Below are positions 24,667 through 33,177 of a stretch of 64,000 bases of DNA, in pieces. The DNA is from Rhodobacter sp. SGA-6-6 (GTDB taxonomy: Bacteria; Pseudomonadota; Alphaproteobacteria; Rhodobacterales; Rhodobacteraceae): contig NZ_JAAKGP010000015.1 in the NCBI RefSeq assembly GCF_011043545.1, positions 1 to 64,000 of the forward strand, given 5' to 3'. Positions within the stretch are counted from its first letter, which is position 1; every line of letters starts with the position of its first letter. Both the position numbers and the translations under genes were made by a program. The notes below the pieces were generated by a model. It did not search any database. It was not told where the DNA came from and worked only from the letters and a program-made list of their open reading frames with translations.

Positions 24667-25538
24667 CGTTTCGCCAGCTTCGGATCGAAGGTGTCGCGCA
24701 GCGCCTCGCCCAGGAAGGTGAAGCCGAGCGCGGTGACCACGATGGGCAGCCCGCCCGCCACCACCATCCAGACGCTGTCGCGGATATAGGAGAAGCCGTC
24801 GAAGAGGATGGTGCCCCAGGACGGCGTCGGCGGCCGCACCCCCATGCCGAGGAAGCTGAGCCCCGCCTCGATGCCGACGACGATGGGAATGTCCATCGCC
24901 GCCAGGATCAGCAGCGGGCCGAGGATGTTCGGCAGGATGTGGAAGAAGACGATGCGCGGGAACCGCGCGCCGAGCGCCCGCTCGGCTTCGATGAACTCGG
25001 CGCTGCGCAGGGCCAGCACATGGGTGCGGGCGATCCGGGCATAGCCGGGGCCGTTGACCAGCACCACGACCAGCACCACCGCCCAGAGGCTGGGGCCGGT
25101 ATAGGTGATCAGCAGCAGCGCCAGCATCACCGTGGGGATGCTGTTCATCGCGTCCATGACCAGAAGCAGCAGCGAATCCAGCCAGCGCGGCCCGAAGCCG
25201 GCGACGATCCCCAGCACCAGCCCCACCGCCAGCGACAGCGCCGTGGCCCCGATCGAGATCGCCAGCGCGATGCGGGCCCCGTGCAGGACGCGGCTGAACA
25301 GGTCGCGGCCCAGGTTGTCGGTGCCCAGCCAGTGCAGGCCCGAGGGCGCCATGAAGCGGTTGGCCGGGCTCAGCTTCGACGGCTCGAAGGGCGCGAAATC
25401 CGCCAGCAGCGCCGCGCCGACGGTCAGCACGATCAGCGCCAGCCCGGCCAGCCCCAGCGGGTCCGAGACCAGCCGGGACAGCGCGCCCTGCGGCCGCCTG
25501 CGGCGCGACGGCGGGCTGGGTTCAGCGGCTGATGACAT
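24663..25538 (-). CDS. Peptide ABC importer permease (DppC type)
   Basis: A 291-residue inner-membrane permease with an N-terminal helix (LAGLALIVLTVGAALLADFAP), the family segment HWLGTDNLGRDLFSRVLHGAR and five further helices. The EAA coupling loop is around EAERALGARFPRIVFFHILPN. It partners the DppB-type permease, whose gene overlaps it by 17 bases. Confidence 0.88.
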   Translation of the reverse strand: MSSAAEPSPPSRRRRPQGALSRLVSDPLGLAGLALIVLTVGAALLADFAPFEPSKLSPANRFMAPSGLHWLGTDNLGRDLFSRVLHGARIALAISIGATALSLAVGLVLGIVAGFGPRWLDSLLLLVMDAMNSIPTVMLALLLITYTGPSLWAVVLVVVLVNGPGYARIARTHVLALRSAEFIEAERALGARFPRIVFFHILPNILGPLLILAAMDIPIVVGIEAGLSFLGMGVRPPTPSWGTILFDGFSYIRDSVWMVVAGGLPIVVTALGFTFLGEALRDTFDPKLAKR

Positions 25539-26466
25539 TGCGCACCCTCGGGTCGAGAAAGGCGATCAGCAGGTCGGCCAGCAGGCTGACCAGCACGAAG
25601 AAGCCGGTCGTCAGCAGCACCGTCCCGGTGACGATGGGATAATTGCGGTTGGCGATGGCATCGTAGACCAGCTTGCCGACGCCGGGCCGGCCGAAGACGA
25701 TCTCGGCGAAGACCGCGCCCGAGATCATCTGGCCGATGCCCATCCCCAGCACGGTGATGGTGGGCAGGATGGCGATGCGCAGCACGTAGTCATACATGAT
25801 CCGCCGCTGCGATATGCCGAAGGCGCGCGCGGTGCGCACATGGTTCTCCGCCATCACCTCCAGCATCGAGGCCCGCAGGATGCGCGCCAGATAGCCGATC
25901 CAGGCCAGGCCCAGCGCGATGGAGGGCAGCACCAGCCGGTGCAGCTTGTCGGCGAGGCCGTCGCCGGAACCGATGGCCGGGAACCAGCCCAGCCGGATCG
26001 AGAAGATCAAGAGCAGGTAGATGGCGATGACGAAAGAGGGCACCGCCATGACCGAGACCGACAGCACCGAGGTGACGCGGTCGAACAGGCTGCCGCGGTG
26101 GGTGGCCGAGACCACGCCCAGATGGATGCCCGGGATCACCGCCACCAGCATCGCCCCCGCGATCAGGTAAAGCGTGTCGGGCAGCTGCGACAGGATGACC
26201 TGCAGCACCGGCGTGCCCGAGATGGCGTCCTGCCCCAGGTCGCCGCGCAGGATGGCTCCGAAATAGCGCAGGATCTGCACCCAGACCGGCTGGTCGAGGC
26301 CCAGCCTGGCGCGATAGGCCTCGACCATCGCTTCGCTGGCGCGCGGGCCCAGCGCGGTGCGGACCGCATCGCCGGGCACGGCGTGCATCATCACGAACAT
26401 CGCCGCGATCACCGTGAGGATCACGATGATCGCAAGGGTCACACGCCTGGCGATATAGCTGAGCAT
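25522..26466 (-). CDS. Peptide ABC importer permease (DppB type)
   Basis: A 314-residue permease with six hydrophobic helices. It begins MLSYIARRVTLAIIVILTV and carries the typical GLDQPVWVQILRYFGAILRGDLG segment and the coupling loop ENHVRTARAFGISQRRIMY. It lies nine bases downstream of the binding-protein gene, which is the usual order in Dpp operons. Confidence 0.88.
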   Translation of the reverse strand: MLSYIARRVTLAIIVILTVIAAMFVMMHAVPGDAVRTALGPRASEAMVEAYRARLGLDQPVWVQILRYFGAILRGDLGQDAISGTPVLQVILSQLPDTLYLIAGAMLVAVIPGIHLGVVSATHRGSLFDRVTSVLSVSVMAVPSFVIAIYLLLIFSIRLGWFPAIGSGDGLADKLHRLVLPSIALGLAWIGYLARILRASMLEVMAENHVRTARAFGISQRRIMYDYVLRIAILPTITVLGMGIGQMISGAVFAEIVFGRPGVGKLVYDAIANRNYPIVTGTVLLTTGFFVLVSLLADLLIAFLDPRVRNVISR

Positions 26467-26475
26467 CCCGGCAGG

Positions 26476-28056
26476 TCAGCCGCGCTTGAAGCGGGCGAGG
26501 ATCGGCCAGCCGTCCGGGCGCATCGCCGAGGCGATGCCCGCCCCGGTCAGGGTGCCGACCGGCTCGTAGGTCAGGTAGACCACGTCGCCGGATTCCTCCA
26601 GCAGCTCCTGCATCCTGACATACATCGCGTGGCGCTTCTCCGGGTCCATCTCGACCACGGCATCGGCGTTCAGCTGGTCGAACTCGGCATTGCTGAAGCG
26701 CTGCCAGTTCCAGACGCCGACCTGGTCGCCGGTGAACCACATCGTGGCCCAGCTGGGGTCGGGCTGCATGGCGAAGCTGAACAGGAACAGTTGCAGGTCC
26801 TTCCAGCTGTCGCCGTCGGCCTCGACGCCGAGGCTCCAGAAGCTGCCGCTTTCGTGCTGGTCGATGCGGACTGTGACGCCGATGTCGGCCAGCATCGCCT
26901 GGATGATCTGCGCCGCCGCCAGATCCTCGGCCGTCTGCTGGATCGCCAGCGAGACCTGCAGGTCGGCGACCCCCGCCTCGGCCAGCAGGGCGCGGGCGGC
27001 GTCGGGGTCGTAGTTGTAGGTGTTCTCGGCCCGGTTGCCGATCAGGCCCGGCGCGATGATCCCCGCCGCGGGCTGCGCCGCGCCCAGATAGGCGGCCTCG
27101 ACCACCGCCTCGCGCGAGATGCCGTGCTGGATCGCCCGCCGCACCCGCTGGTCGGCCAGGGCCTCGTTGGCCTCGTTCATGCCCATCCAGTAGTAGTTGA
27201 GCGCGGTGAACTCCTCGAAGGTGGCGCCGCGCGGGGCGGATGCGGCATAGCGCGGGATCGACGAGATCGAGGTCTGCGCGTGGTCCAGGTCCCCGGCCTC
27301 GAAGCCCAGCTCGGCCGTCTTCGGGTCTTCGATCGGCAGCAGCTCGATGGTCTCGAAATCGACCTCGAACAGCTTGAAGTCCGGGTTGCGCTCCAGCACC
27401 AGCCGGGTGCGCGGCTGCCAGTCGCGGATGCGGTAGGGCCCCGAGGTGACCGGCGGCGAGGTGGTGAACCTGCCCCCCGCGGCCTCGATGGCGGCGCGCG
27501 GCAGGATGATGCCGCTGGTCGCCGGCAGGGTCGAGGTGAACAGCGGCGCGAAGGGCTTCTTCAGCACGATGGTGCCGGTATGGGTGCCGGTCACCTCGAC
27601 ATGGTCCAGCTGCGCCCAGTCGGCGGCATAGGGCGAATCGTTGGCCGGATCGGCGATCCGCTCCCACGAGAACTTGGCGTCCTCGGCGGTCATCTCGCCG
27701 TAGTCGCCGGAATAGAGGATGCCGGCGTTCAGCTCGAAGTCGATATGGGTATCGTCGCGCACCGTCACGCTTTTCAGCGCCAGCGGCCGGACATCGAACG
27801 CGCCGGTGCCGGCCTCGAACTCCATCGCATAGGCATAGAGCGTCTCCATCACCAGCGCGTCGGAGGCCGAGGTCCAGTAGGCCGGGTCGAGGTTCGAGAT
27901 GTCGGCATAGAGCCGGGCCCGCAGGGTGCCGCCCTCGGCCGAGACCTCGGCCAGCGCGGGCAGGCCGCGCAGGGCCAGTCCCGCCGCCCCCGCGGCAAGG
28001 CCGGCGCCGAGCAGGCCCCGGCGGGTGAAGCTGGACATCGTGGCGGTCTTGGTCAT
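26476..28056 (-). CDS. Peptide-type ABC substrate-binding protein (family 5), Tat-exported
   Basis: A 526-residue periplasmic binding protein of the SBP_bac_5 family (DppA/OppA-like). The N-terminus SSFTRRGLLGAGLAAGAAGL has a twin-arginine motif followed by a hydrophobic stretch and an alanine cleavage region, so it probably leaves the cell folded through Tat; tatABC is encoded in this window. Family features include LYADISNLDPAYWTSASD early and DQRVRRAIQHGISREAVVE in the middle. Translation may start at the ATG for MTKTAT or at the internal MSSF. Ligand unknown; neighbouring peptidases point to peptides or peptide-like esters. Confidence 0.87.
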   Translation of the reverse strand: MTKTATMSSFTRRGLLGAGLAAGAAGLALRGLPALAEVSAEGGTLRARLYADISNLDPAYWTSASDALVMETLYAYAMEFEAGTGAFDVRPLALKSVTVRDDTHIDFELNAGILYSGDYGEMTAEDAKFSWERIADPANDSPYAADWAQLDHVEVTGTHTGTIVLKKPFAPLFTSTLPATSGIILPRAAIEAAGGRFTTSPPVTSGPYRIRDWQPRTRLVLERNPDFKLFEVDFETIELLPIEDPKTAELGFEAGDLDHAQTSISSIPRYAASAPRGATFEEFTALNYYWMGMNEANEALADQRVRRAIQHGISREAVVEAAYLGAAQPAAGIIAPGLIGNRAENTYNYDPDAARALLAEAGVADLQVSLAIQQTAEDLAAAQIIQAMLADIGVTVRIDQHESGSFWSLGVEADGDSWKDLQLFLFSFAMQPDPSWATMWFTGDQVGVWNWQRFSNAEFDQLNADAVVEMDPEKRHAMYVRMQELLEESGDVVYLTYEPVGTLTGAGIASAMRPDGWPILARFKRG

Positions 28057-28117
28057 CGGTCTCTCCTATCCTGTTGGTTGTGCGGCTTGGCGCATCTTGT
28101 GGTTTCGGTGCTTCCGC

Positions 28118-28137
28118 CGCCCGGTCATCCCCGGGCG
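28118..28137 (-). promoter_or_regulatory. Hairpin at the 3' end of the CocE-like gene
   Basis: CGCCCGG (28118-28124) pairs with CCGGGCG (28131-28137), with the stop codon of the hydrolase (28125-28127) in the loop. It lies in the 68-base gap before the binding-protein gene. It could act as a partial terminator or an mRNA-stabilising stem setting different levels of hydrolase and importer. No T-run follows. Confidence 0.3.
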
Positions 28138-30104
28138 ACGCTGTCCTGATGGCTGCGGTGGAAGACCGGGCGCTCCCCCTCCCAGGCGTCGATGTGCTGG
28201 ACGATGTGCCAGGACTCGGCATCGCCCCACATGCTGGTGACGACGCGGGTCCGGGTCTGCCAGTCGCCGCGGCCGCAGCTGCGGTCCCAGGTGATGTCGA
28301 CCCGGGCGCTGGCCGGATCGTCGCGGCGGATCGACCAGATCTCCTCCAGCCGGCTGCCGGTGACCAGCCCGTGGTCGAGGTTCTCGGTCGGCGGCACCGT
28401 GCCGGAAATGACGATCCGGGTCTCGCCGGTTGTCATGTCGGTCTCGATCCGCTTGCTCTCCTGCCCCTCGCCCTGTGCCTTCAGCGGCAGCGGCGGCGCG
28501 CCCGCCGGCTCGGGGAACGCCACCTCGTCGCCCCCGGCCGTCGGCCGCACCGGCAGGTCCAGATGGCCGCCGCTGATCGTTGCCGTCACCGGCTCGGGCT
28601 CGGGCCAGAGGAAGGGCCAGTAGCTGGTCGACACCGCGATCCGCAGGCGATGGCCGGCGGGCAGGCGATAGGCGATCTGGTCGAGGTCGAGCGCCACCTC
28701 GTAGACCTGCCCCGGCACCAAGGGCTCCGCTGCCTCGTGCGAGGTGCGGTGGCGCAGGTTCAGCACGCCCATGGTGATCAGGGCCGAGGTGCCGTCGGGG
28801 CGCAGGTCGTTCAGGCGGACGGCGATCTGCGCCCGCGGCCGGTCCGCCGCGATCCGCAATACCACCCGCGGCGCACCGACGATGTCGGTGGTCTCCGCCA
28901 CCGGCGCGGAATCGAAACAGGCCGACAGCGCGTCGTCCGCCCGCTGGTCGTCCGGCAGTTCCCCCGGGCCGAAGCCGAAGGGGAAATATTCCCCCGCGCA
29001 GAGGCCCACTGCCGTCGAGGGCACCGCCTGCTGGGTGAAGGCTTCCGGCGCCTCGCCCAGCCTGCCGAAGCCGAGATGCAGCCGCCGGGTGCCGATGCGG
29101 GGCGAGGGCCATTCGGCCTCGGCGATCCAGCGGCCGGGGCGGTGCGCGAAGCTGGTCGCGGGCTTCACGCTGTCCATCAGCCAGGCGGTATAGGCCGGTT
29201 CGCGCTCAACGCCGTTGTCGATGCCCTTCAGCCAATGGTCCCACCAGCGCAGCGCCTCCTGCAGGAAGCCGATCCTCGGCCCGGGCACCGCCATGTGCGG
29301 ATACTTGTGGTTCCAGGGCCCGACCAGCGCCCGCACCGGCGCCTTCAGGTTGGCGGCCAGATGCGAGGGCGTGTTGCGATAGCCGTCGTGCCAGCCGCCG
29401 AGGACGAAGACCGCGGCGCGGATCGCATCGTAATCCTCGCAGACCGAGCCGTGCTTCCAGTAGCCGTCGCGCAGCGGATGTTCGTGCCAAGTCCGGGCCA
29501 GGAACGGCGCCTTTTCCAGCCGCTCCAGCCAGATCGCCCGCCAGCGGTCGCCGACCAGCGCCGGGTCCGGCGGCGGCGAGAACCACGAGGCCGCCGTCGC
29601 CGCCCAGGCGATGCTCTCGCCCATCAGGCAGCCGCCCTTGAAATGGATGTCGTCGGCATAGCGGTCCACGGTCGAGCAGAGCGAGATCACCGCCTTCAGC
29701 GCCGGCGCCCCGTTGGCTGCCGCCTGCAGGCCGTTGAAGCCGCCCCAGGAGATGCCCATCATCCCCACCTTGCCCGAACACCAGGGCTGCGCCGCCAGCC
29801 AGGCGATGACCTCCAGCGCGTCCTTCATCTCCTGCGGCGAATATTCGTCGTCGAACAGCCCTTCCGACTCGCCGTTGCCGCGCTGGTCGACCCGGACGCA
29901 GACATAGCCCTGCCGGGCCATCCAGGGATGGCTGAGCTGGTCGCGCACCGCGGTTCCGTCGCGCTTGCGGTAGGGGATGTATTCCAGGATCGCCGGCAGC
30001 GGCGTCAGCTCCGCCCCCTTCGGCATCCAGACGCGGGCCGACAGGCAAATCCCGTCGGACATAGGAATGCCCATATGCGGGATCTCGACAAGCTCGTCCG
30101 CCAT
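28125..30104 (-). CDS. CocE/NonD-family hydrolase (X-Pro dipeptidyl-peptidase/acyl esterase fold)
   Basis: A 659-residue cytoplasmic alpha/beta hydrolase of peptidase family S15. The oxyanion/strand motif RVDQRGNGES precedes the nucleophile GISWGGF (Ser119). The acid Asp is in GGWHDGYRN and the base His in GPWNHKYPH. A C-terminal jelly-roll domain begins around residue 370 (DIVGAPRVVLRI). Members cleave X-Pro dipeptides, cocaine-like esters or beta-lactam side chains, so the exact substrate is open. It is the first gene of the peptide-uptake cluster and is divergent from an HTH regulator. Confidence 0.83.
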   Translation of the reverse strand: MADELVEIPHMGIPMSDGICLSARVWMPKGAELTPLPAILEYIPYRKRDGTAVRDQLSHPWMARQGYVCVRVDQRGNGESEGLFDDEYSPQEMKDALEVIAWLAAQPWCSGKVGMMGISWGGFNGLQAAANGAPALKAVISLCSTVDRYADDIHFKGGCLMGESIAWAATAASWFSPPPDPALVGDRWRAIWLERLEKAPFLARTWHEHPLRDGYWKHGSVCEDYDAIRAAVFVLGGWHDGYRNTPSHLAANLKAPVRALVGPWNHKYPHMAVPGPRIGFLQEALRWWDHWLKGIDNGVEREPAYTAWLMDSVKPATSFAHRPGRWIAEAEWPSPRIGTRRLHLGFGRLGEAPEAFTQQAVPSTAVGLCAGEYFPFGFGPGELPDDQRADDALSACFDSAPVAETTDIVGAPRVVLRIAADRPRAQIAVRLNDLRPDGTSALITMGVLNLRHRTSHEAAEPLVPGQVYEVALDLDQIAYRLPAGHRLRIAVSTSYWPFLWPEPEPVTATISGGHLDLPVRPTAGGDEVAFPEPAGAPPLPLKAQGEGQESKRIETDMTTGETRIVISGTVPPTENLDHGLVTGSRLEEIWSIRRDDPASARVDITWDRSCGRGDWQTRTRVVTSMWGDAESWHIVQHIDAWEGERPVFHRSHQDSVARG

Positions 30105-30197
30105 CTTCGCTGCGCCTCCAAGGTATCTTCGGAGGCATCATCGGCCGGCAGCGGCGGCTTGCCAATTGAACGGGTTTATGCGACTTTCAGCGCCTTT

Positions 30198-31034
30198 ATG
30201 CCAGCCCACGCAAAAGAGCGCAAATTGGCCCGCCGAGCCGCCGCCAGTTCCGAATATTTCTCCGGCAACCTGCGCCGGCTCTGCGCGACGCAGCCCTCGG
30301 TCTCGGCGATCTGCCGCGACATCGGCATCAACCGCCAGCAGTTCGAGCGCTACCTGACCGGCGCGGCGATGCCCTCGGCTCACAACCTGCGCCGGATCTG
30401 CGCCTATTTCTCGCTGGACGAGGCGCAGCTTCTTGCCGGCCCGCCGGTCTCCGGCAGCCGGCCCATCGACCGCGACAGCCTGGCCGACCTCTCCCCCTTC
30501 GCGCAGGCGCTGCGCAGCCAGCCGGGAGAGCTGCCGCTGCTGCGCAACTATTGCGGCACCTACCAGTATCACTTCCTGACACCGTCCTGGCCGGGGCAGA
30601 TCCAGGTCAGCGTGCTGCAGATCTACGAGAGGGAGCGGCGGATCCTGACCCGCTACCTGGGCCGGGTGCGCGACCCGATCTACGGCACCGTCACCCGGTC
30701 GCGCTTCGACGGGCAGGCGGTGCTGCGGGGCGACCGGATCTTCCTGATGGAATATTCCCGCGGCGTCACCGACAGCTTCGCCCAGACGATCCTGTTTCCC
30801 GCCCATCGCCATTCCGCCAACTACATCACCGGCATGGCCTTCGGCATCGGCTGGCATCCGCACCGCAGCCCCTTCGCCTCGCATCTGATCCTGCGCCGGC
30901 TGCGGCCCAACCAGTCGCTGCAGGAAGCGGTCGCGCAATGCGGGCTCTACGCGCCCGACAGCCGCGCGCTGGACCCGATCGTGCGCAACCAGTTCGCGCA
31001 GGGACCGGCGCCCTATGTCGCCGGGCATCTCTGA
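30198..31034 (+). CDS. HTH (XRE-like) transcriptional regulator with a ~190-residue C-terminal domain
   Basis: A 278-residue protein. Residues ~33-72 form a lambda-repressor-like helix-turn-helix (SVSAICRDIGINRQQFERYL, then SAHNLRRICAYF). The remaining ~190 residues have a regular alpha/beta composition (CGTYQYHFLTPSWPGQIQVS; VTRSRFDGQAVLRGDRIFL; HRHSANYITGMAFGIGW) that I do not recognise, possibly a ligand sensor. The ATG at 30198 is the first in frame near the promoter; an earlier non-ATG start cannot be excluded. It is divergent from the CocE-like gene by 93 bases and is the obvious candidate regulator of the peptide-uptake cluster. Confidence 0.7.
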   Translation: MPAHAKERKLARRAAASSEYFSGNLRRLCATQPSVSAICRDIGINRQQFERYLTGAAMPSAHNLRRICAYFSLDEAQLLAGPPVSGSRPIDRDSLADLSPFAQALRSQPGELPLLRNYCGTYQYHFLTPSWPGQIQVSVLQIYERERRILTRYLGRVRDPIYGTVTRSRFDGQAVLRGDRIFLMEYSRGVTDSFAQTILFPAHRHSANYITGMAFGIGWHPHRSPFASHLILRRLRPNQSLQEAVAQCGLYAPDSRALDPIVRNQFAQGPAPYVAGHL

Positions 31035-31064
31035 CGGCGCGCGGCCCCGGCCGGGGCTCCCGCT

Positions 31065-31439
31065 TCACCCCTCTGCCCGCCCGGCCGCAACCGCCCTCGC
31101 CCGCTCCCGCAGCACCCGCGACAGGCATTGCGCCGCGGCCAGGTCCGTTCGCGCCCAAAGCCGGACCGCCCGCTCCACCGCCCGCGGCTCCGGCGCGCCG
31201 GCCGCAGCGGGCCCGGAGGCGCCTTTCGCCAGGTCGGCGAAGGCGCGGTGTTCCCACCAGTCCAGCACCGCCTGCCGCCAGCCGGCCCGGTCGCGGAAAT
31301 GCCAGTAGAACGACCCCTTGGTCACCCCCAGCCGGCGCGCCACCGCCTCGACCCGCAGGCCGGCCTCGCCCTCCTGCGCCAGCGCCTGAAGCCCGGCCAG
31401 CAGCCAGTCCTCGCGCCCCAGTTGCCGCAGCATCCGCAT
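31065..31439 (-). CDS. TetR-family transcriptional regulator (short)
   Basis: A 124-residue protein with a TetR N-terminal helix-turn-helix: GLRVEAVARRLGVTKGSFYWHFRDRAGW, about residues 25-55. TetR proteins are usually near 200 residues; the ligand-binding part is short here, about 70 Ala- and Arg-rich residues. I chose the ATG at 31439 because GGGGG lies 5 bases upstream, while the ATG at 31454 has its purine run immediately adjacent. No obvious target lies next to it. It is convergent with the HTH regulator gene. Confidence 0.7.
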   Translation of the reverse strand: MRMLRQLGREDWLLAGLQALAQEGEAGLRVEAVARRLGVTKGSFYWHFRDRAGWRQAVLDWWEHRAFADLAKGASGPAAAGAPEPRAVERAVRLWARTDLAAAQCLSRVLRERARAVAAGRAEG

Positions 31440-31637
31440 CGCCGCCCCCTGCATCCTCGGCCCGACCCTAGCGCGGGATCGGTTAACCAGGGCTGAACCG
31501 CCGCAGGGTCCATCCGCCCGTCCGGTCCATACGCCGGCAGGAAGGGGCGAAGCGCTTGAAGCACCGCGCGGGACCGTCTAATCAGGACCGGACCACGCGC
31601 CCCGGCCCTTCCGGCGGCGCGCGCCGCGGGGGACAGA

Positions 31638-32423
31638 TTGCGCATTCTCATCACCAACGACGACGGCATCAACGCCCCCGGCCTGGACGTGCTGACCCAG
31701 ATCGCCACCGCCATCGCCGGCCCGCAGGGCGAGGTCTGGACCGTCGCCCCCGCCTTCGAGCAGTCGGGCGTCGGCCATTGCATCAGCTACACCCATCCGA
31801 TGCTGATCGCCCGGCTGGACCCGCGCCGCTTCGCCGCCGAGGGCAGCCCGGCCGATTGCGTGCTGGCGGCGATCTACGACGTGCTGCAAGGGGCCAAGCC
31901 CGACCTGGTGCTGTCCGGCGTCAACCGCGGCAACAACTCGGCCGAGAACGTGCTTTACTCCGGCACCATCGGCGGCGCGATGGAGGCGGCGCTGCAAGGC
32001 GTGCCCGCCATCGCCCTGTCGCAGTTCATGGGGCCGGAGACCGAGGCGCTGGACGACCCGTTCCAATGCGCGCGGACCCATGGTGCCGCGGTGGTCAAGG
32101 CGCTCCTCGACAAGGGCATCTGGACCGGCGACGACTACCGCATCTTCTACAACGTCAACTTCCCCCCCGTCGGCGCCGCGGCGACCAAGGGCATCAAGGT
32201 GGCGGCGCAGGGCTTCCGCCGCGACACCGCCTTCTCGACCGAGCCGCATCTCTCGCCCTCGGGCAAGCGCTTCCTCTGGATCCAGGGCGGGCCGCAGCAC
32301 CGCCCGACCGAGCCGGGCACCGATGCCGCGGTGAACCTGGAGGGGCATATCTCGGTCACGCCGATGCGGGCCGACCTGACGGCGCACGACCTGCTGTCCG
32401 ACCTGGCGGCACGGCTGGGCTGA
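31638..32423 (+). CDS. surE: 5'/3'-nucleotidase SurE
   Basis: A 261-residue metal-dependent survival phosphatase that removes phosphate from nucleoside 5'- and 3'-monophosphates. It opens with the family signature [15 protein letters not shown] (acidic metal ligands) and continues with [20 protein letters not shown] and VNFPPV. The start codon appears to be TTG at 31638, giving the exact family N-terminus, with GGGGGA six bases upstream. pcm follows after 21 bases, the surE-pcm pairing common in proteobacteria. Confidence 0.93.
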   Translation: MRILITNDDGINAPGLDVLTQIATAIAGPQGEVWTVAPAFEQSGVGHCISYTHPMLIARLDPRRFAAEGSPADCVLAAIYDVLQGAKPDLVLSGVNRGNNSAENVLYSGTIGGAMEAALQGVPAIALSQFMGPETEALDDPFQCARTHGAAVVKALLDKGIWTGDDYRIFYNVNFPPVGAAATKGIKVAAQGFRRDTAFSTEPHLSPSGKRFLWIQGGPQHRPTEPGTDAAVNLEGHISVTPMRADLTAHDLLSDLAARLG

Positions 32424-32444
32424 GGCGGACGGGAGGAGGGGCGC

Positions 32445-33107
32445 ATGACGGACCACCCGGACGACCCCGAAGACCTCGCCGAGCGCAAGATGCGCTTCCT
32501 CTTCGCGCTGCGCTCGCGCGGGGTGACCGATGCCCGGGTGCTGACGGCGATGGAGAAGGTGGACCGCGGCCTTTTCGTTCGCGGCATCTTCGCCGCCCGC
32601 GCCTACGAGGACATGCCGCTGCCGATCGCCTGCGGCCAGACCATCAGCCAGCCCTCGGTGGTGGGGCTGATGACCCAGGCGCTGAACGTCGGCCCGCGCG
32701 ACACCGTGCTGGAGGTCGGCACCGGCTCCGGCTACCAGGCGGCGATCCTGGCGCAGCTGGCGAGGCGGGTCTACACGGTGGACCGCTGGCGGCGGCTGGT
32801 GCGCGAGGCGCAGGACATCTTCCGCCAGCTCGGGCTGGTGAACGTGACGGCGATGACGGCCGACGGATCGCACGGCCTGCCCGACCAAGCCCCCTTCGAC
32901 CGCATCATCGTCACGGCGGCGGCGGAGGACCCGCCCGGCCCGCTGTTGCAGCAGCTGAAGCCCGGCGGCATCATGGTGCTTCCCGTCGGCCAGTCCGATG
33001 CGGTGCAGCACCTGATCAAGGTCACGCGCGGCGAAAAGGGCTTCGATTACGAAGAACTTCGGCAGGTGCGCTTCGTGCCTCTGGTCGAAGGGCTGGGGAA
33101 CGAGTAG
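32445..33107 (+). CDS. pcm: Protein-L-isoaspartate O-methyltransferase
   Basis: A 220-residue SAM-dependent methyltransferase that repairs isoaspartyl residues in aged proteins. Characteristic segments are [20 protein letters not shown] (about 49-68), the SAM-binding [16 protein letters not shown] and [20 protein letters not shown] with GGIMVLPVG. It is cotranscribed with surE and followed by the nlpD-like lipoprotein gene, the conserved surE-pcm-nlpD order. Confidence 0.93.
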   Translation: MTDHPDDPEDLAERKMRFLFALRSRGVTDARVLTAMEKVDRGLFVRGIFAARAYEDMPLPIACGQTISQPSVVGLMTQALNVGPRDTVLEVGTGSGYQAAILAQLARRVYTVDRWRRLVREAQDIFRQLGLVNVTAMTADGSHGLPDQAPFDRIIVTAAAEDPPGPLLQQLKPGGIMVLPVGQSDAVQHLIKVTRGEKGFDYEELRQVRFVPLVEGLGNE

Positions 33108-33177
33108 TCTTTCCCCCGTGATCCGGGGCCAACCCGGACACCGGCGGCAAGAGACGACGGCAAGAGGCGGCGACAGC

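Noticed and set aside
28066-29112. Alternative minus-strand frame inside the CocE-like gene
   Set aside because: Low-complexity Arg/Gly/Pro sequence, the usual product of a shifted frame in a high-GC gene.
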